Below are positions 34,813-48,271 of a DNA stretch of 64,000 nucleotides, in pieces. The position numbers and the translations under genes are program-made. Every line of letters starts with the position of its first letter. The first letter of the stretch is position 1. The DNA is from Chrysemys picta bellii (taxonomy: Eukaryota; Chordata; Testudines; Emydidae): assembly GCF_011386835.1 (NCBI RefSeq), contig NC_088796.1:34442784-34506783 (forward strand). The letters are read 5' to 3'. Under the pieces are notes generated by a model. It was given only the letters and a program-made list of their open reading frames with translations, had not been told where the DNA came from and made no database searches.

Positions 34813-37129
34813 TTCATCTCTGCAACTGAAAAAATGCAAGATTTGTTTCTACTACTTTATCATTCCTGTCATTGCTGCTGCTTCTTTCTGACCTAAAATA
34901 ATAATGAACAAAAATTAAAAGAATAGTAATAATGTAATCACTGGGCTGGGGTGCTGCTGTGAAGAGTGGCTGGAGTGGTGGAAGCAGCACCCCAGTACTG
35001 GTGTGGGTACAGGAGTGAGTCTGGCTCATTAGATCTGGCTTCTTGATTGGAAACCAGGCTTTTGGCATGGAAATAGGACAGGATTATCTCTGTCACAGAT
35101 TGTCAGAATCATTTTTTATGGAACACAACTCTTCCAGGGATTGTTCCAAATCCACATAACACTTTCGAGTGTTAATGTCTGCACTGGGACCTTTGCATTA
35201 ACAGATGAATATGTAAAAACACATTTCTCACCATCTGCCTAGTGGCTCCACATCTGGGGAGTTTTCAGGGAGTGAGTCCATGGGCCACAAGGTCCTTGGG
35301 TTCCTAAAATTACTTCCAAATTTTGCAATAACTTGTGCTTCTGAAATGGACTACAGCTAAGCAGTTCTCACATGATATAAACAATGTGCAATATAGTGTT
35401 GTAAAACCACTCTCTGGTCTTTTTAACTTTAGAACTTTTATGTTGTTATTCTGTGATTACAGAAAAGAACAGAAACACATTATATGTATAAAGTGGTCTC
35501 ATAAATACCGGCGCTGCTGAGGAAAGGAATGAACTAACAATGGGATCAAGCCTCAAATTTGGAATTAGTTTTTAACCCCTCCAGAGTTAAGGGGGTTTGG
35601 AAATGTTATTATTTAAAATTATTAGTTGTAGTATAGCAATTCCAAACACCCATTAACTGTGGGGTTTTAGAAATGGGTTTTAGGTCAGACTCTTCCCTTG
35701 GATAAGCACTATCTCTACATTTCAGACAAAGAACCTGAACCATTTTCACTGGATTGCCTGTATCTCTACATTGTAGCAATATCAATAATGAAGAGCTGTC
35801 ATGATTTCCCCTATAGAGGGGGACTTGTAGGAACATGAAAACAGGGAATGTTGATATAGATCTGTGCCAGTGCTATAATTAGCAGCTGGCACTTTTGGCA
35901 CTTAGCAGTTGGCATGTTTCAGATTGTTCTGAGGTACTGGGTTTCTGGGAACAAGTCTGCAGACCCTAATCCTAGAGTCCTGTACAAATGTATGGGCCAA
36001 ATTCTGGCCCACACTATAGGCCTTTTGCATCACTATAGCCATGAAAGGGTCAAAACAGGCAGCTGAGGATTCCCCTAACATGAAGGTCCAGAGCATGATC
36101 CCTGGTTGGCATCTCAGCCTCTAGAGGGATTTGACAAATCATAAATTAGAGCTGCCCTATCAAAGGTGCACTTTGGAATAGGTCTCCAGCATACATAGCA
36201 ACTGAACCAGTTCTCTAGTACAGACCTATTAATCAGCTTAAATATCAACTGAAGACCACAAAGCTTGGTTCTTCACTGCATTACTCAAGTTGCACTCCAA
36301 TAGTGTAGCTCCACTGATTTCAGTGGCCTCACATAGGCATAAATCAAGGTGAATCAAGCCCTATGTCCTAACTTCTTATTGAATATTATATCCCAGCAAG
36401 AATCCAGATGAGACTAGCATCAGCTCTGTGTACACTATAAAAATATGAAGAATCCTGTTTAAGAACAGAGATCTATTCTGCCAGGCAAGGGACATTCATT
36501 GCTTCAATATATTATGTCAAAATTTTCAACTGGTGTAAATCAGTGCAGCTCCACTGAAGTCAGCTGAGGATCTGGCCCTCCGTTTTTTAAAAATAACATA
36601 AAGAAAAATTCATTCACAATCAGTGTCCTCACTTGATTTTTTCTGTGCCTGGACTTCTGTATATTTTCTGTGATCTATGGTGCTTTGCTACAGATAAAAA
36701 GTTTCCAAACTTTTAGGCAATATAAATATGTAAATCTTTCCAACAATTCAAGTGTCATCCTAATACAGGCCAAACCTGCAAAGGTAATTTCCCAATACAC
36801 CTGAGGCAACACCTAACCTTTGCAAAACTTCCCACTTTTCAACAGACAAATAGTGCAATCTGGAAAAAAACGAGCCTTGAATTGTCAAGGAGTAAACTTT
36901 CAGTTCCGCTAGTGGCTCTAAGAGTTCAGCTTGGTTTCCAGAGTTCAACATGTTATCAAACAATTCTGGGAAAAGCAGGATAATTCTGCGTACAAAAGGC
37001 TAATGTTTTCTAGAGAAGCCATATAAGTCCTTGGGAAGTCTCTAATACAAGTAAATTGTCAATTCATTCAGAAAAGAAAAGAGATTCATTCATATTATTT
37101 GTGGAAGATTCCAATAATTAGAGATGGGC

Positions 37130-37462
37130 CCAAACCACAAAGTTTGGAACTGTGCCTGGATTCTTACTTCCTCCAACTTCAATAGACTCATAGACAGCCC
37201 AAGAGCAGCCCCCAGTCCGTGACCCCGCCCCCTGGGATGTGCTGCCCAGGGCAGGTGGAGGGTGTGGGGCTCCCTAGAGCAGTCTAGGCTTCCCGGATGG
37301 CTCTAACCACGGCCCAGCTCCAGCTTCTGGCCTGGCGAAGGGACGGGGCTACGTGGTAGGACCACAGAAGGGGCAGGGCCTTGAGGGAAGAGGAAAAGCA
37401 GGGTGGGTCCATGGAGGGAGGTGGGCCTTTATGGCCTCCTCACTTCTACCAAGGTTATGGCA
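37130..37462. repeat. GC-rich repeat remnant
   Basis: A GC-rich stretch (gaccccgccccctgggatgt, gggacggggctacgtggtag, gaaggggcagggcc) abuts the truncated 3' side of a minus-strand CR1. It looks like part of a GC-rich inverted-repeat element, but no termini or TSD were found. Confidence 0.4.
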
Positions 37463-39765
37463 CTCCTGCCTTGGATCATCCTAGTAGCCCTTCTCTGTAC
37501 CTGTTCCAGTTTGAATTAATCTTTCTTAAACACGGGAGACCAGAATTGTTCACAGTATTCCAGATGAGGTGTCACCAGTGCCTTATATAATGGTACTAAC
37601 ACTTCCCTATCCCTACTGGAAATATGTTGCCTGATGCATCCTAGGACTGCATTAGCCTTTTTCACAGCTGCATCATATAGGCAACTCATAGTCATCCCGT
37701 GATCAACCAATATTCCCAGGTCTTTCTCCTCCTTTGTCACTTCCAACTGATACATCACCAGTTTTTAGCACAAATTCTTGTTGATACTCCCCAAATGCAC
37801 AACCTCGCACTTTGCACTATTACATTTCATCCCATTTCTATTGCTCCAGTTTACAAGGTCATCCAGATCTTGAATGATATTCCAGTCCTGCTCCATATTG
37901 GCAATACCTCCAACTTTGTGTCATCCGCGAATTTTATTAGCCCACTCCCACTTTTTATGCCACGGACAGTAATAAAAATGTTAAATAAGATTGGTCCCAA
38001 GACCGATCCCTGAGGAACTCCAATAGTGACCTCCCTCCAGCCTGACATTTCACCTTTCAATATGACCTGTTGTAGTCTCCCCTTCAACCAGATTCTTATT
38101 CACCTTTCTCATATTCAATTCAATCTTATTAAATTCTCATATTAATCCCATCTTCTCCAATTTAACTAATAATTTCCCATGTGGAACTGTATCAAATGCC
38201 TTATTGAAATCTAGATATATTAGATCTACTGCATTTCCTTTGTCTAAAAAATCAGTTATTTTCTCAAAGAAGGAAATCAGGTTGGTGTGGCACAATCTAC
38301 TTTTTATAAACAAAAAAAAATTATATTTTATTCCTATGACCATTCATCTCTATGTCCTGTGACAGACCCAGACCAGTGGAGTACAGGAATCTGGTCCTGT
38401 TGGCATCCAGGAAGTGTGAAAGGACCTCCCCCCAGCCTAAGGGGAGGATCCACAGGTCCGTGATACCAAATAAATACTGGGGACAACTAATGAAAAAAAC
38501 AGAAACGGGAGTGATGTTACAGGAATCTGGTAGAAGGCAAATATACTGGCCACTGGGTGAATAGTTTTCTGTTCCCTGAGTGACTACAGCAGGGTCTGCA
38601 CTAGAGCAATCAGGAACCTGTTAGAACCAATTAAGACAGGCAGGCTAATTAAGACACGTGGAGCCAATTAAGAACATACTAGAATCAATTATGGCAGGCA
38701 GACTAATCAGGACTCCTGGTTTAAAAAGGCTCTTCCATTAGTTAGTGGAGGGTGAGCAAGAAGGAATGCTGCTGGTGGACTGAGGTGTACAAGTGTGATC
38801 AGGCTTCAGGAGGAAGACCCTATGGTGAGGATAAAAAAGGTGCTGGGGGAAGGCCATAGGGAAGTAGACCAGGGATTTGTAGCTGTAGCTGTCATGCAGC
38901 TGATACAGGATATATAGACAGCTGCTATCCACAGGGCCCTGGGCTGGAACCTGGTGTAGAGGGTAGGCCTGGGTTCCCCCCATCCCTCCAACTCCTGATT
39001 GGACACAGGAGGAGTTGACCTGGTCTGTGAGCAACACCAGAAGGGAAGGTCTAATTTGGAAAGGGATCTGGCCTGTCCCTTACCCACTAGGTGGAGCACA
39101 GAGACTGCAGGGATTGTTCTCCATTTCCCCCATGCTGGCCAGTGATGAGGTTAGCTGAGTGAATGGCAGGTTTGAACCTCTAGCAGAAGTGGCCAAACTG
39201 AGGGCTGCTGTGAAACTCTGAGGCAAGCAAATCTGCCAAAAAGCGCAGGACCACAAGGCAGAGGAGGAACTTTGTCACAATCCTTAACTACTTTCTCTTT
39301 CAAAATCTGTTCCAAAACTTCCTATACAATTGAGGCCAAAATAACAGGCCTGTAGTTCCTGGATAACATTTTTCCCTTTCTTAAAAATAGATACTATATT
39401 AACAATTTTCCAGTCATATGGTCTGACCCCTGAGTTTACAGATTCATTAAAAAATCCTTGCTATTGGTCTTGAATTTTATGTGCCAGTTCCTTTAATATT
39501 CTTGGATGGAGATTACCTGGGACCCCCGATTTAGTCCCATTAAACTGTTTGAGTGTAACTTCTACTTCGGTTGTGGTAATTTCCACCTCCATATCCTAGT
39601 TCCCATTAGTCACCCTGCCATTACCTCTAAGCTCTGGTATTCCAGTTAAGACCCTTCACTTCTAATTCCATGTTCTAATCTATGTTCTCCAGATCATCCA
39701 GTAGTAGTAATAACTCTCTGACCCTTCAGATTAAATGTATGGAGTGCAGGATTTCCAGAACACCT
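37463..39765 (-). mobile_element. CR1-clade LINE fragment (reverse transcriptase), split by an insertion
   Basis: The minus strand encodes broken reverse-transcriptase pieces of a CR1 LINE. 38343 to 38137 has IYLDFNKAFDTVPHGKLLVK (motif A, catalytic Asp in FNKAFD). 38087 to 37851 has GVPQGSVLGPILFNIF and a degraded SGLIKFADDTKLE (FADD catalytic box). 37758 to 37516 has LVTPHLEYCEQFWSPVFKKD from the C-terminal domain. The element is interrupted at 38358-39280 by a 0.9 kb insertion and resumes with upstream LINE sequence to about 39765. Frameshifts and stops make it dead. Confidence 0.88.
38354..39284. mobile_element. 0.92-kb TG...CA element (solo-LTR-like) inserted in CR1
   Basis: An insertion begins tgtgacagacccagaccagt (38358) and ends gaactttgtcaca (39279), so it has TG...CA ends with a short TGTGACA/TGTCACA inverted repeat. 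Its flanks gtcct and atcct (4-5 bp) resemble a short TSD. Deleting it rejoins the CR1 sequence as tatgtccttaactac. The sequence matches a repeat I recognise as common in turtles. The ends and size suggest a solo LTR, but its class is unproven and no gag-pol sequence is present. Confidence 0.65.
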
Positions 39766-41349
39766 CTTCCAATAGTAAAACTTGGGAAAGGGGGTTAGAG
39801 AAGAGGGGAAAAGTTGCAAGGTACCCACAGAGTATTATCTCAGGTGTCTGTGTTTGTAGAATGAACAAGTAATTTCGTCCTTGGAATCTGCAGATGCCCT
39901 AATGGTTTTATGGATTTGAGGCCATCCAAATTAGGACACTACCATATACACTGCTCCATGCTTATGACTTGTCACTTGTGTTGGTTCTCTGTAGATATAA
40001 CTGAGGGGATAGCTAGCACTCCTACTTTTGTAAAATGGGCCATGGAATATTAATGAGCCCAGGTGATCAAGACATTTCTTTTTCATCCCTTTCACAAGAC
40101 GGAGACTCCAGCATGAACTCTAACACTGAGCTGGAGGCATTGGTTCAGTATGACTCAGAGGGAAGTGTCAGTACAGCATGGTTTGTGCATCAGATATAGC
40201 ACAGTGGAAAATCTGGACAGTAATTTGTTATAATACTGTTTACTGTTTTGGAAATATATGAGTCACTTCATTTGACCCTTCTGGAATTTGTGACCCTTTT
40301 CTGCATATATTTGTTCTAGATACACTGATGTGTAATTAATTTGGAAAGCATAAAAGGTTGTCTGCACAGTTAGCTTATCCAGCATTTTAACAGCAGACCA
40401 TTATAATCCATCTTTGTCATCTTCCTTTGTGCTTTCCCTTTACCCAAACAATAATACAATCTACAAAGGGAAAGGAGCTGTACAAATGTAAAATATTATT
40501 CAAAGTACAGTACTATCATTACTGAACTCAAACTATTCCCCCTCTTTCTTTTCACTGAAAGCGGCTTCAGAGTAAGCTCATGAACACTGTTTAATCTCCG
40601 TGGTTGCAAACATTAATATCTCTGATCTTTTCAGACTTGCTCATAGCACCATCACAAATATATTGTTCCTTTACTGTTCCATTTTTAAATTGTTCTTACT
40701 CAATAATGCTTGCTCATTTTCGATATGCAATAATGTACTTGTTCCTCATTCATCAAACACCCCATAGACTTACCCTTCTATCTCCTTCACTGCTGATTTT
40801 TTTTTCTCCTCTTTTCTCACTGTCAGTGCCTAGAATCTAAATAAAACATTGAACTAAAAAAATTAATAAAAGTAATTTTCTGGCATTACGAACTTTAACC
40901 AGACTCCAGATCTTTTGTTAAGACTATACAGGAATATATGGAGTGAGTTATGACAATGTATGAACTAGGAAATAGACATGAAAGAGGACTAAGGCTCCTT
41001 TTTGCTTCTTTTTTGAATATCGGGAGCTCTCCTCCAATATTAATTGCAGATAATGTCTAGGAAGTCTGGAAAGGGAGAATAAGATGATTAGTTACATACT
41101 AACATACATATTTAGGAGGTGCTATGATAAATATATCAGTCATTATGATAGTCTACGCTATTGCGAGGGGAAACGTGTGCTTAGTGGCCTCATCTATCAG
41201 GCTCTTCAGAGGTCCCCAGCTCCTCTCTCCCCCTTGAGACAGCAGGGTTGGGGTGGGGGGTCCTTGCTGTCAAGGTTGAGAAGACATTGGCTTATGGGAT
41301 AATACCACTGTGTCCTGTTCTCCCTCTTTAGAGACAGCAGGATTGTAAG

Positions 41350-42794
41350 TGCAAGGCATCCATTTTGAAGCACTTGGAGGAGAGGAAGGTGATCAGGAAC
41401 AGTCAACATGGATTCACCAAGGACAAGTCATGCCTGACCAACCTGATTGCCTTCTATGATGAGATAACTGGTTCTGTGGATATGAGGAAAGCGGTGGATG
41501 TGATATATCTTGACTTTAGCAAAGGTTTTGATATGGGCTCCCACAGTATTCTTGCCAGCAAGTTAAAAAAGTATGGATTGGATGAATGGACTATAAGGTG
41601 GATAGAAAGCTGGCTAGATTGTCGGGCTTAATGGGTAGTGATCAGTGGTTCGATGTCTAGTTGGCATCAAGTGGAGTGCCCCAGGGGTCAGTCCTGGGGC
41701 CGGGGTTTTGTTCAACATCTTTATTAATGATCTGGATAGGGTGACTAGATGTCCCGATTTTATAGGGACAGTCCTGATTTTTGGATCTTTTTCTTGTATA
41801 GGCTCCTATTATGCCCCCCCCACACACTCCCTGTCCCAATTTTTCACACTTGCTGTCTGGTCACTCTAGATCTGGATGATGGGATTAATTGCAGCCTCAG
41901 CAAGTTCACAGATGATACTAAGTGCAGGGGGAGAAATAGATATGCTGGAGGGTGAGGATAGGGTCCAGAATGACCTAGAAAAATTGGAGGATTGGGCCAA
42001 AAGAAATCTGATCAGGTTCAACAAGGACAAGTGCAGAGTCCTGCACTTAGGAAGGAAGAATCCCATGCACCGCTACAGGCTGGGGACCAACTGGTTAAGC
42101 AGCAGTTCTGCAGAAAAGGACCTGGGGATTACAGTGGACGAGAAGCTTGATATGAGTTAGCAGCGTGCCCTCGTTGCCAAGAAGGCCAACGGCATATTGG
42201 TCTGTGTTAGCAGGAGGATTGCCAGCAGATTGAGGGATGTGATTATTCCCCTCTATTTGGCACTGGTGAGGCTACACCTGGAGTATTGCATCCAGTTTTG
42301 GGCCCCCCACTACAGAAGAGATATGGACAAATTGGAGAGAGTCCAGCGGAGGGCATCAAAAATGATTAGGGGACTGGGGCACATGATTTACGAGGAGAGG
42401 CTGAGGGAACTGGGGTTATTTAGTCTGCAGAAGAGAAGAGTGAGGGGGGATTTGATAGCAGCCTTCATCTACCTGAAAGGGGGTTCCAAAGAGGATGGAG
42501 CTAGGCTGTTCTCAGTGGTGGCAGATGACAGAAAAAGGAGCAATGGTCTCACGTTGCAGTGGGGGAGGTCTAGGTTGGATATTAGGAAACACTATTTCAC
42601 TAGGAGGGTGGTGAAGCACTGGAATGGGTTACCTAGGGAGGTGGTGGAATCTCCATCCTTAGAGGTTTTTAAGGCCCAGCTTGACAAAGCCCTGGCTGGG
42701 ATGATTTAGTTGGCGTTGGTCCTGCTTTGAGCAGGGGATTGGACTAGATGGCCTCCTGAGGTCGCTTCTAACCCTAATATGATTGTATGATTCT
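41350..42794 (+). mobile_element. CR1 LINE, 5'-truncated, with intact 3' end
   Basis: This plus-strand CR1 begins within the reverse transcriptase and runs to the 3' terminus. 41365-41628 encodes VDVIYLDFSKGFD (motif A). A later segment has [10 protein letters not shown], the FADD-box equivalent with Thr for Ala, at about 41893-41922. 41876-42706 encodes the C-terminal part ([68 protein letters not shown]) ending in a stop at 42707. The 3' UTR closes with actagatggcctcctgaggt and atgattgtatgattct, the CR1 terminal signature. A few in-frame stops and an insertion at 41738-41868 disable it, but it is much better preserved than the other CR1 copies here. Confidence 0.92.
41729..41877. mobile_element. 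131-bp hAT-like MITE inserted in the CR1
   Basis: The insertion (41738-41868) has inverted ends agggtgactagatg and tctggtcactct. It is flanked by the exact repeat GATCTGGAT (41729-41737 and 41869-41877), that is an 8-9 bp TSD. Removing the element and one copy restores the expected CR1 text (aatgatctggatgatggg). The interior (cccgattttatagggacagt) matches a short repeat I know as abundant in turtles. Confidence 0.85.
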
Positions 42795-43071
42795 AAGGCC
42801 GCTGGCAGCCCCGGTCGACAGAAAGCAGCCTGGTTCTTCGCTCATCTGGTCTCCAGCGACAGCAGGAGATCCCTTCACCTCAGCTCATCGTTCCTTCTAG
42901 GCAACTTTGCTTCTTTCTGATGCTATTGTACTAATTTAGATTAAATAAATGGGCCCAAAGAGCCAAAGGTGTTAACATGACCCAGTCACTGTCCACCATT
43001 AAACAGTGTTAAACAAGGTTTGGGGTTTGGCATATAGAGACCCCAGCCTGCTTAGTACCATGGCAAACACG

Positions 43072-43261
43072 TACATCTCTACCCCAATATAATGCTGTCC
43101 TCAGGAGCCAAAAAAAATTACCGCGTTATAGGTGAAACTGCGTTATATCAAACTTGCTTTGATCTGCCGGAGTGCGCAGCCCCACCCCCCGGAACACTGT
43201 TTACCGTGTTATATCCAAATTCGTATTATATCGGGTTGAGTTATATCTGGGTAGAGGTGTA
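43072..43261. mobile_element. TA-flanked MITE (mariner/Tigger-like)
   Basis: Ends tacatctctaccccaatata and gttatatctgggtagaggtg-ta form ~20 bp inverted repeats beginning and ending with TA. Internal repeats of the same motif (ttaccgcgttataggtgaaa, taccgtgttatatccaaatt) are present. It is 190 bp and non-coding, consistent with a Tc1/mariner-type non-autonomous element. Confidence 0.75.
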
Positions 43262-43365
43262 GTTTGTTTTTTGTTAACCTTTTATTTATGACACAGAAAA
43301 AAAAGGAGGAATAAAGGTTAAAGCATTTGAAATGTAAACTATTAAATATGTTTTTTGTGTTAAGA

Positions 43366-43470
43366 TTAATAGATTCTAGGACTGGAAGGGACCTCGAGAG
43401 GTCATCGAGTCCAGTCCCCTGCCCACATGGCAGGACCAAATACTGTCTAGACCATCCCTAGTTAACAGCA
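43366..43470 (-). mobile_element. CR1 3'-end fragment
   Basis: The segment agattctaggactggaaggg, gaggtcatcgagtccagtcc, cctgcccacatggcaggacc is the reverse complement of a CR1-type 3' end, starting with the agattct terminal motif. Confidence 0.6.
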
Positions 43471-44774
43471 TTTCTTGTTCCCTTTTACTTTAACTGTAGA
43501 GCATTTTTAGAAGGAAAAAAAACCTTGTTTGACTGTCTCTTTGACTGTGCTTTTGAGGAAAAGAGTAGTTACTGGGATGGACTGGAGCTGTTGCTGCTGA
43601 TGCCGTTAAAGCTTGATCCTGTTTCCTGGAAGAGAAAACAAGCCAAACACCCAAAATGGGAGAGACAGGAACGGCAAAGATAGAAAATGCAGCTTCTGTC
43701 TCTGCTGTTGACTCTCACTTGCAGCCTTGCACCTGGAAAACACAGGCCCAGCACATTGTCTGATCAGCCATTCTGAGACCTGTCAAACTTGTACCAGTAT
43801 TCTGCTGTTTAGGGTTTTGCTTTTTAGCTGCCTTTCTGGTCACAGGCTTGGAGCAGTGTGGCAACATATGCAGTCTTGGCCAGCTAAGCCAGACCATCAT
43901 AAGACAGAAGGAACAAAGAGAGAAATAGGAAAGGGAAGAAATAAGGTAGGGAAGGGAAAGGACACACCCTTCAGGAGACAAAATAGCACATTCCAAGTGA
44001 TGTTCAGGATTGAGCTGATGGCAGTGTCATTTATGTCCCTCTCTCTGGCCTGGCCTGGTCAGGATCTCTCTCTCAGGATTAGGACAAAGGTGGTCTGTGG
44101 TCCCAGGAGATTGAGGGGGTGGCAGCCATGATGGTAGAGCTGGCTCCTGTCCCTTCTTTCAGTCAGCCAGGAACCAGTGTTGTGGTAGCCAGCATTTTCC
44201 CCAAAAAGCCTCTTTTTGAGGATCCCCAAAGTGAGTGATTGGCAGAACAACCCATCCTCTCATTATTTTGTCCACAAATTAGGCCTAGTTTCCAACAAAC
44301 CAAATTTGGTTCATTGATTTCCAATCCCATATTTTTCTTGTTTACGAGACATGATTTTAACACAGTCCTTGAGTTATAATAGTAGGTTGTCTTTGTTTAA
44401 ACTAATTTAGTCTTTTTGTCTCCCTTTTGCATCTTTTTCCATTAACATTTATTGTTATAGGTTATTGTGTCATTTTATGAACTTTCACTCACTTTTCACA
44501 GTTGAGCTCACAGTTAGGGCAAATTTGTAGGTCCAGATATCACAACACTACTCACTTGGAGCTTGTCTTTGAATTGAATTAAAATAAAAATACTTCAGTG
44601 TACTGGGATGAATAAGAATGGTTTTGTTGTGCTGTGTATTGATCCATAAACTTTTTATTGAAATGTTCAATATCAAGGTACATTCCAAATGTACCTTGCT
44701 TCAAAAATAACTAACAGTATGGCTTTGTTAATAGCCTGCCACAGAGTGCAGAGACATTACAGCAAGTTATCCCC

Positions 44775-44880
44775 AAGGACCCAATCCTGTAAATACTTAC
44801 GCATGTATTTAACTTTAAGACTTTGAGCAGTGCAGTTGAGGTTGAGTCTCACTAAGGCTGAGTTAAGTTAAGCAAGCACA
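44775..44880. repeat. Old palindromic amniote repeat remnant
   Basis: The segment cccaatcctgtaaatactta ... ttaagcaagcacatgtttgg resembles half of the 'ccaatcctgcaaacacttatgc' hairpin repeat family seen in reptiles, heavily decayed. Confidence 0.4.
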
Positions 44881-47800
44881 TGTTTGGCAGCTCAGGACCT
44901 AAGGCCTAAAGCCCTGTCTACTGGTACTGTAACTGTTTTATTGATAAGCACTCACCAGTCTATGTAAAGTAATTTAGAATATTGTTCAGTGCTGTCTGCA
45001 CTGACCAGGAAAACTATAGCAGCACCGTGCTAGCAAGGCCATTAATTGGAAAAGGTGCTTATTAAAAAAGGTTTCAGTGACAGGGCAGGGTATAACGGGA
45101 GAACAGAACTAACTGAAAACTGGGAGAGAAGGACAATGGGGGCTCCCAGAGTGACAACTTGGCAAATGACTCTACCCATTGGAAACCCAGTGAAGTCAAC
45201 AGGTCTCTGTGTGGGTGCAGGGCTTTTGCTGTGCACAGGATGGCTGAATTGACTGCAGTTGAAGTCTTAGATGACAACAAAGATTATTTCACAATTAATA
45301 TTAATTTATATAACAAAGAGGAAATCTGAGATATCAAGTGGCAGTGTAGCTAGTAATTCCATTGATAATTTATCTTGAGGAATCTTTTCTTGTCATGCTA
45401 AATAGTGTATTATTTGGTAATGCTAAATAAGCATATTTATGTAATCTATTAAAATAAGGATGGAGAGAGCAAGAGATGCACAGACATGTACCCAAGGAAA
45501 AAAAAAAACCTCTTGGATAATTATTGCTATAAAAAGCAGAAAATCATCTTGCCAAAGAACTTGTAGCCACATAGTCAGATTTACAATTGTTTGATCCAAC
45601 TCCTTCTACTTCCCATGGGCCCCTTGTCCAGGGTTGTCATTCTTTATTACGAAACTGACATCAGTCAATTTGTTTATAGCCAGCTGCATTAATAATCAAC
45701 TGGCAGTGAGATCAGAAATTACTGGAACAATTTGGTCATCTTGAAACTTAAAGAAAAAGAAATTCTAAATGCCATGTCTATAATAGTAGTTGTTTCACAA
45801 CAGAAAAAAATCATGTGATGGTCTAGTTGTTTAATGCTGGGTCAGCCTGAGGGTTTTTGGGATGGTGTGTGAAAGGAAATCTTTCCCTGCTCCAAGACTC
45901 ATTTTAAATCAGCAAACAAAAATTACCTGCTGCAGTAAGACACACTCCAACCACCAAAAGCTTAGAAGCATAGAAATAAAGAAGCTGTAAAGAGAAAGAC
46001 TTGAGCATTGCTTTCTACCTTCATATTGACTGCAATACTATAGCTAGATAATGGTCTCCAACATCCCATAAGGGTTGCACTCTAACACAAAACATTAACA
46101 GTGACCTCAGATGGTTTTATATCTGTTATAATCAATAGATAGGCACATTTGCCTGTTGCTCATTCCATGCAGTTGGGAAGGTATTCTGCCTTAACACGGC
46201 TGAGGTCACTGTTAAGGTTTTGCATTTTGAGTGTCAGTTTGATGAGGCTTGTGTCTGTATTACATATGGGTACCCCTTGGAGAAGGAAGTGAAAGCCTTC
46301 TGGCGCATTGGACTGTGCTATCAACAGTATTGTAAGCAATATGGAGGTGAAAAGGAATGCACAAGTCTTTCCCCTTAATACCTTATTTCCATGCTGTTTA
46401 GGTGCATGGCATTTGTCCAGATGCAACTTTGTCCTTAAATATAGTTTTGGTTTGCTAATTTCCTAGTTTTTTTAATACAGGTTTGGTATACCTCAGGGGG
46501 TAGCTCCCCAGAGTCAGGGAGAAGGAGAGCTACACCCGCCTGGGAATCAGAGGGAGAAACTGCACTCCTGAAGCTGCTCATGACTAGGTCAACTCTCCTG
46601 AAGAACATGAGATGTTGTGATGTGCATCAGTAAATCTCTTCTGTCTATAACATTTTATCCCTATTTAAAAGTTACTGAAAGTTATGTACAGCAAGAGCAC
46701 CTCTATGTTTAGCAGTGAGGACATATCCTGGCAGCTGGAGAACACATCTGAGAAGGAATCTCTGTAATCACTCACTTCCTGAAATAGTCTATAGTCTTTC
46801 AGTTAAGTGGCATCATAAACAAATGTAAGTTACATCCATTGGTCATTAGCATTAGTTTCACCTATAAGAAGGGAGTAGCATCCATGACAAGAGTAAATCT
46901 CCCACACCAACTTTCAGATGTCTGTGGCCAAAAGTGCCCCTCCAGCTCCCCACTGTTGTGAAGCTTGTTATGTGGTGTTTATCAGCTTGGCTGCTATCCT
47001 CTTCAAGATGTAGCTGCATTTCAGTAACCAGTGAAGATTGTAATGCAAAGCTGATCCTGAAATCCTTACTCAGGCAAGTTCCCCCATTGAAATCAAATAG
47101 ACTACCCATGCAAGCAAGGGTTTCCAAAATCCAGCCCAGAGTTGTAAAGAACTTGGTGCTCTTTCAGAAAGAAAAGTGTTAGATAAATGAAAGCAATTGG
47201 CCCAGAACGTCCTCTAATGCTGGGGACAACACAGAGCAGCTTGTGAGTGTGGGAGATCAGGGAAACTTGGCATAAAGGTGTCCTTCCCACTTTCTCAATC
47301 CTGTGCTGGTCTAATCCTCTGGTTCTGACACCAGAGTGTCCCTCTATGCTAGGGTGAGCCTCTTGTGTCCAGTTATACCAACTTTCAGTCCAGAATCTGC
47401 CTCCAGTGGGGACAGCCCAGAATCTGGGCTAGTGTTGTTACTCTAAACAAACAGCTGAATATTAAAAAGAACAGTTAGGATTTTTTGTATGAATAAAGTC
47501 ATAAATGCCAAACTCTTAAACTTAGTCTATATTTTGATTCCCTTGTTTTAATTTTATTATTTAGGCTTAGTTTGTTTTGTGATCAAACCAGCTGTGCAGC
47601 GGGGACAATGTTTCTATTTTGTGTGGCATTTAGTATCTGGAATGTAATGTAAAGACATTTCTCCTCCCCACACATTGTGGCTGAATGATACTGCTGTGCT
47701 GATTTGAAATGACCTGATTAATCTCCGTTTCCTCTTAACATTTTGACTAAATGTCAAACATAAACAAGTTTCATGGACTTGAAAAACATTCCAATAAAGA

Positions 47801-48271
47801 TGAGAAGAAACACATGGGCAGCAGTTTTTAAATATTCTTTGGGACTATTGGACACATTTCAATATGCTTTAGCCAAGCTGGTGAACAAACACAGGAAAGA
47901 AAGATTGAAAAATGTTTCAGACAGTGCTGCATTTTTCATACAGACTGTATAATCTACTTATAGATTACGGAAAAAGATAGGGGCAAAGCTACCACGGGAT
48001 GAGTTAACAAAACCTCAGATCAGTTGGTGTTTCGAAACATGAACTGTAAAACAATTGTGATACGATGAAATCTGGGTTCCATTTAATTCAAAACCTAAAG
48101 TATAAGGAGTGGAGAAGGGCTGGCTAAATAATACTTGTTTTGGCTCATCTCCCCCATGAAATGATTCTGGATCTTCATTCCTCAACAGACTCAGAAACTG
48201 AGCTTCATTTATAAACCAAAAGGACAGTTACAAAATAAAGTAAAGAGGAAGAGTCAATATTGCATCTGTCC

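Noticed and set aside
41365..42709. Host gene with a reverse-transcriptase-like protein
   Set aside because: It is a 5'-truncated CR1 with in-frame stops, a MITE insertion and a typical CR1 3' terminus, so it is a dead LINE and not a domesticated gene.
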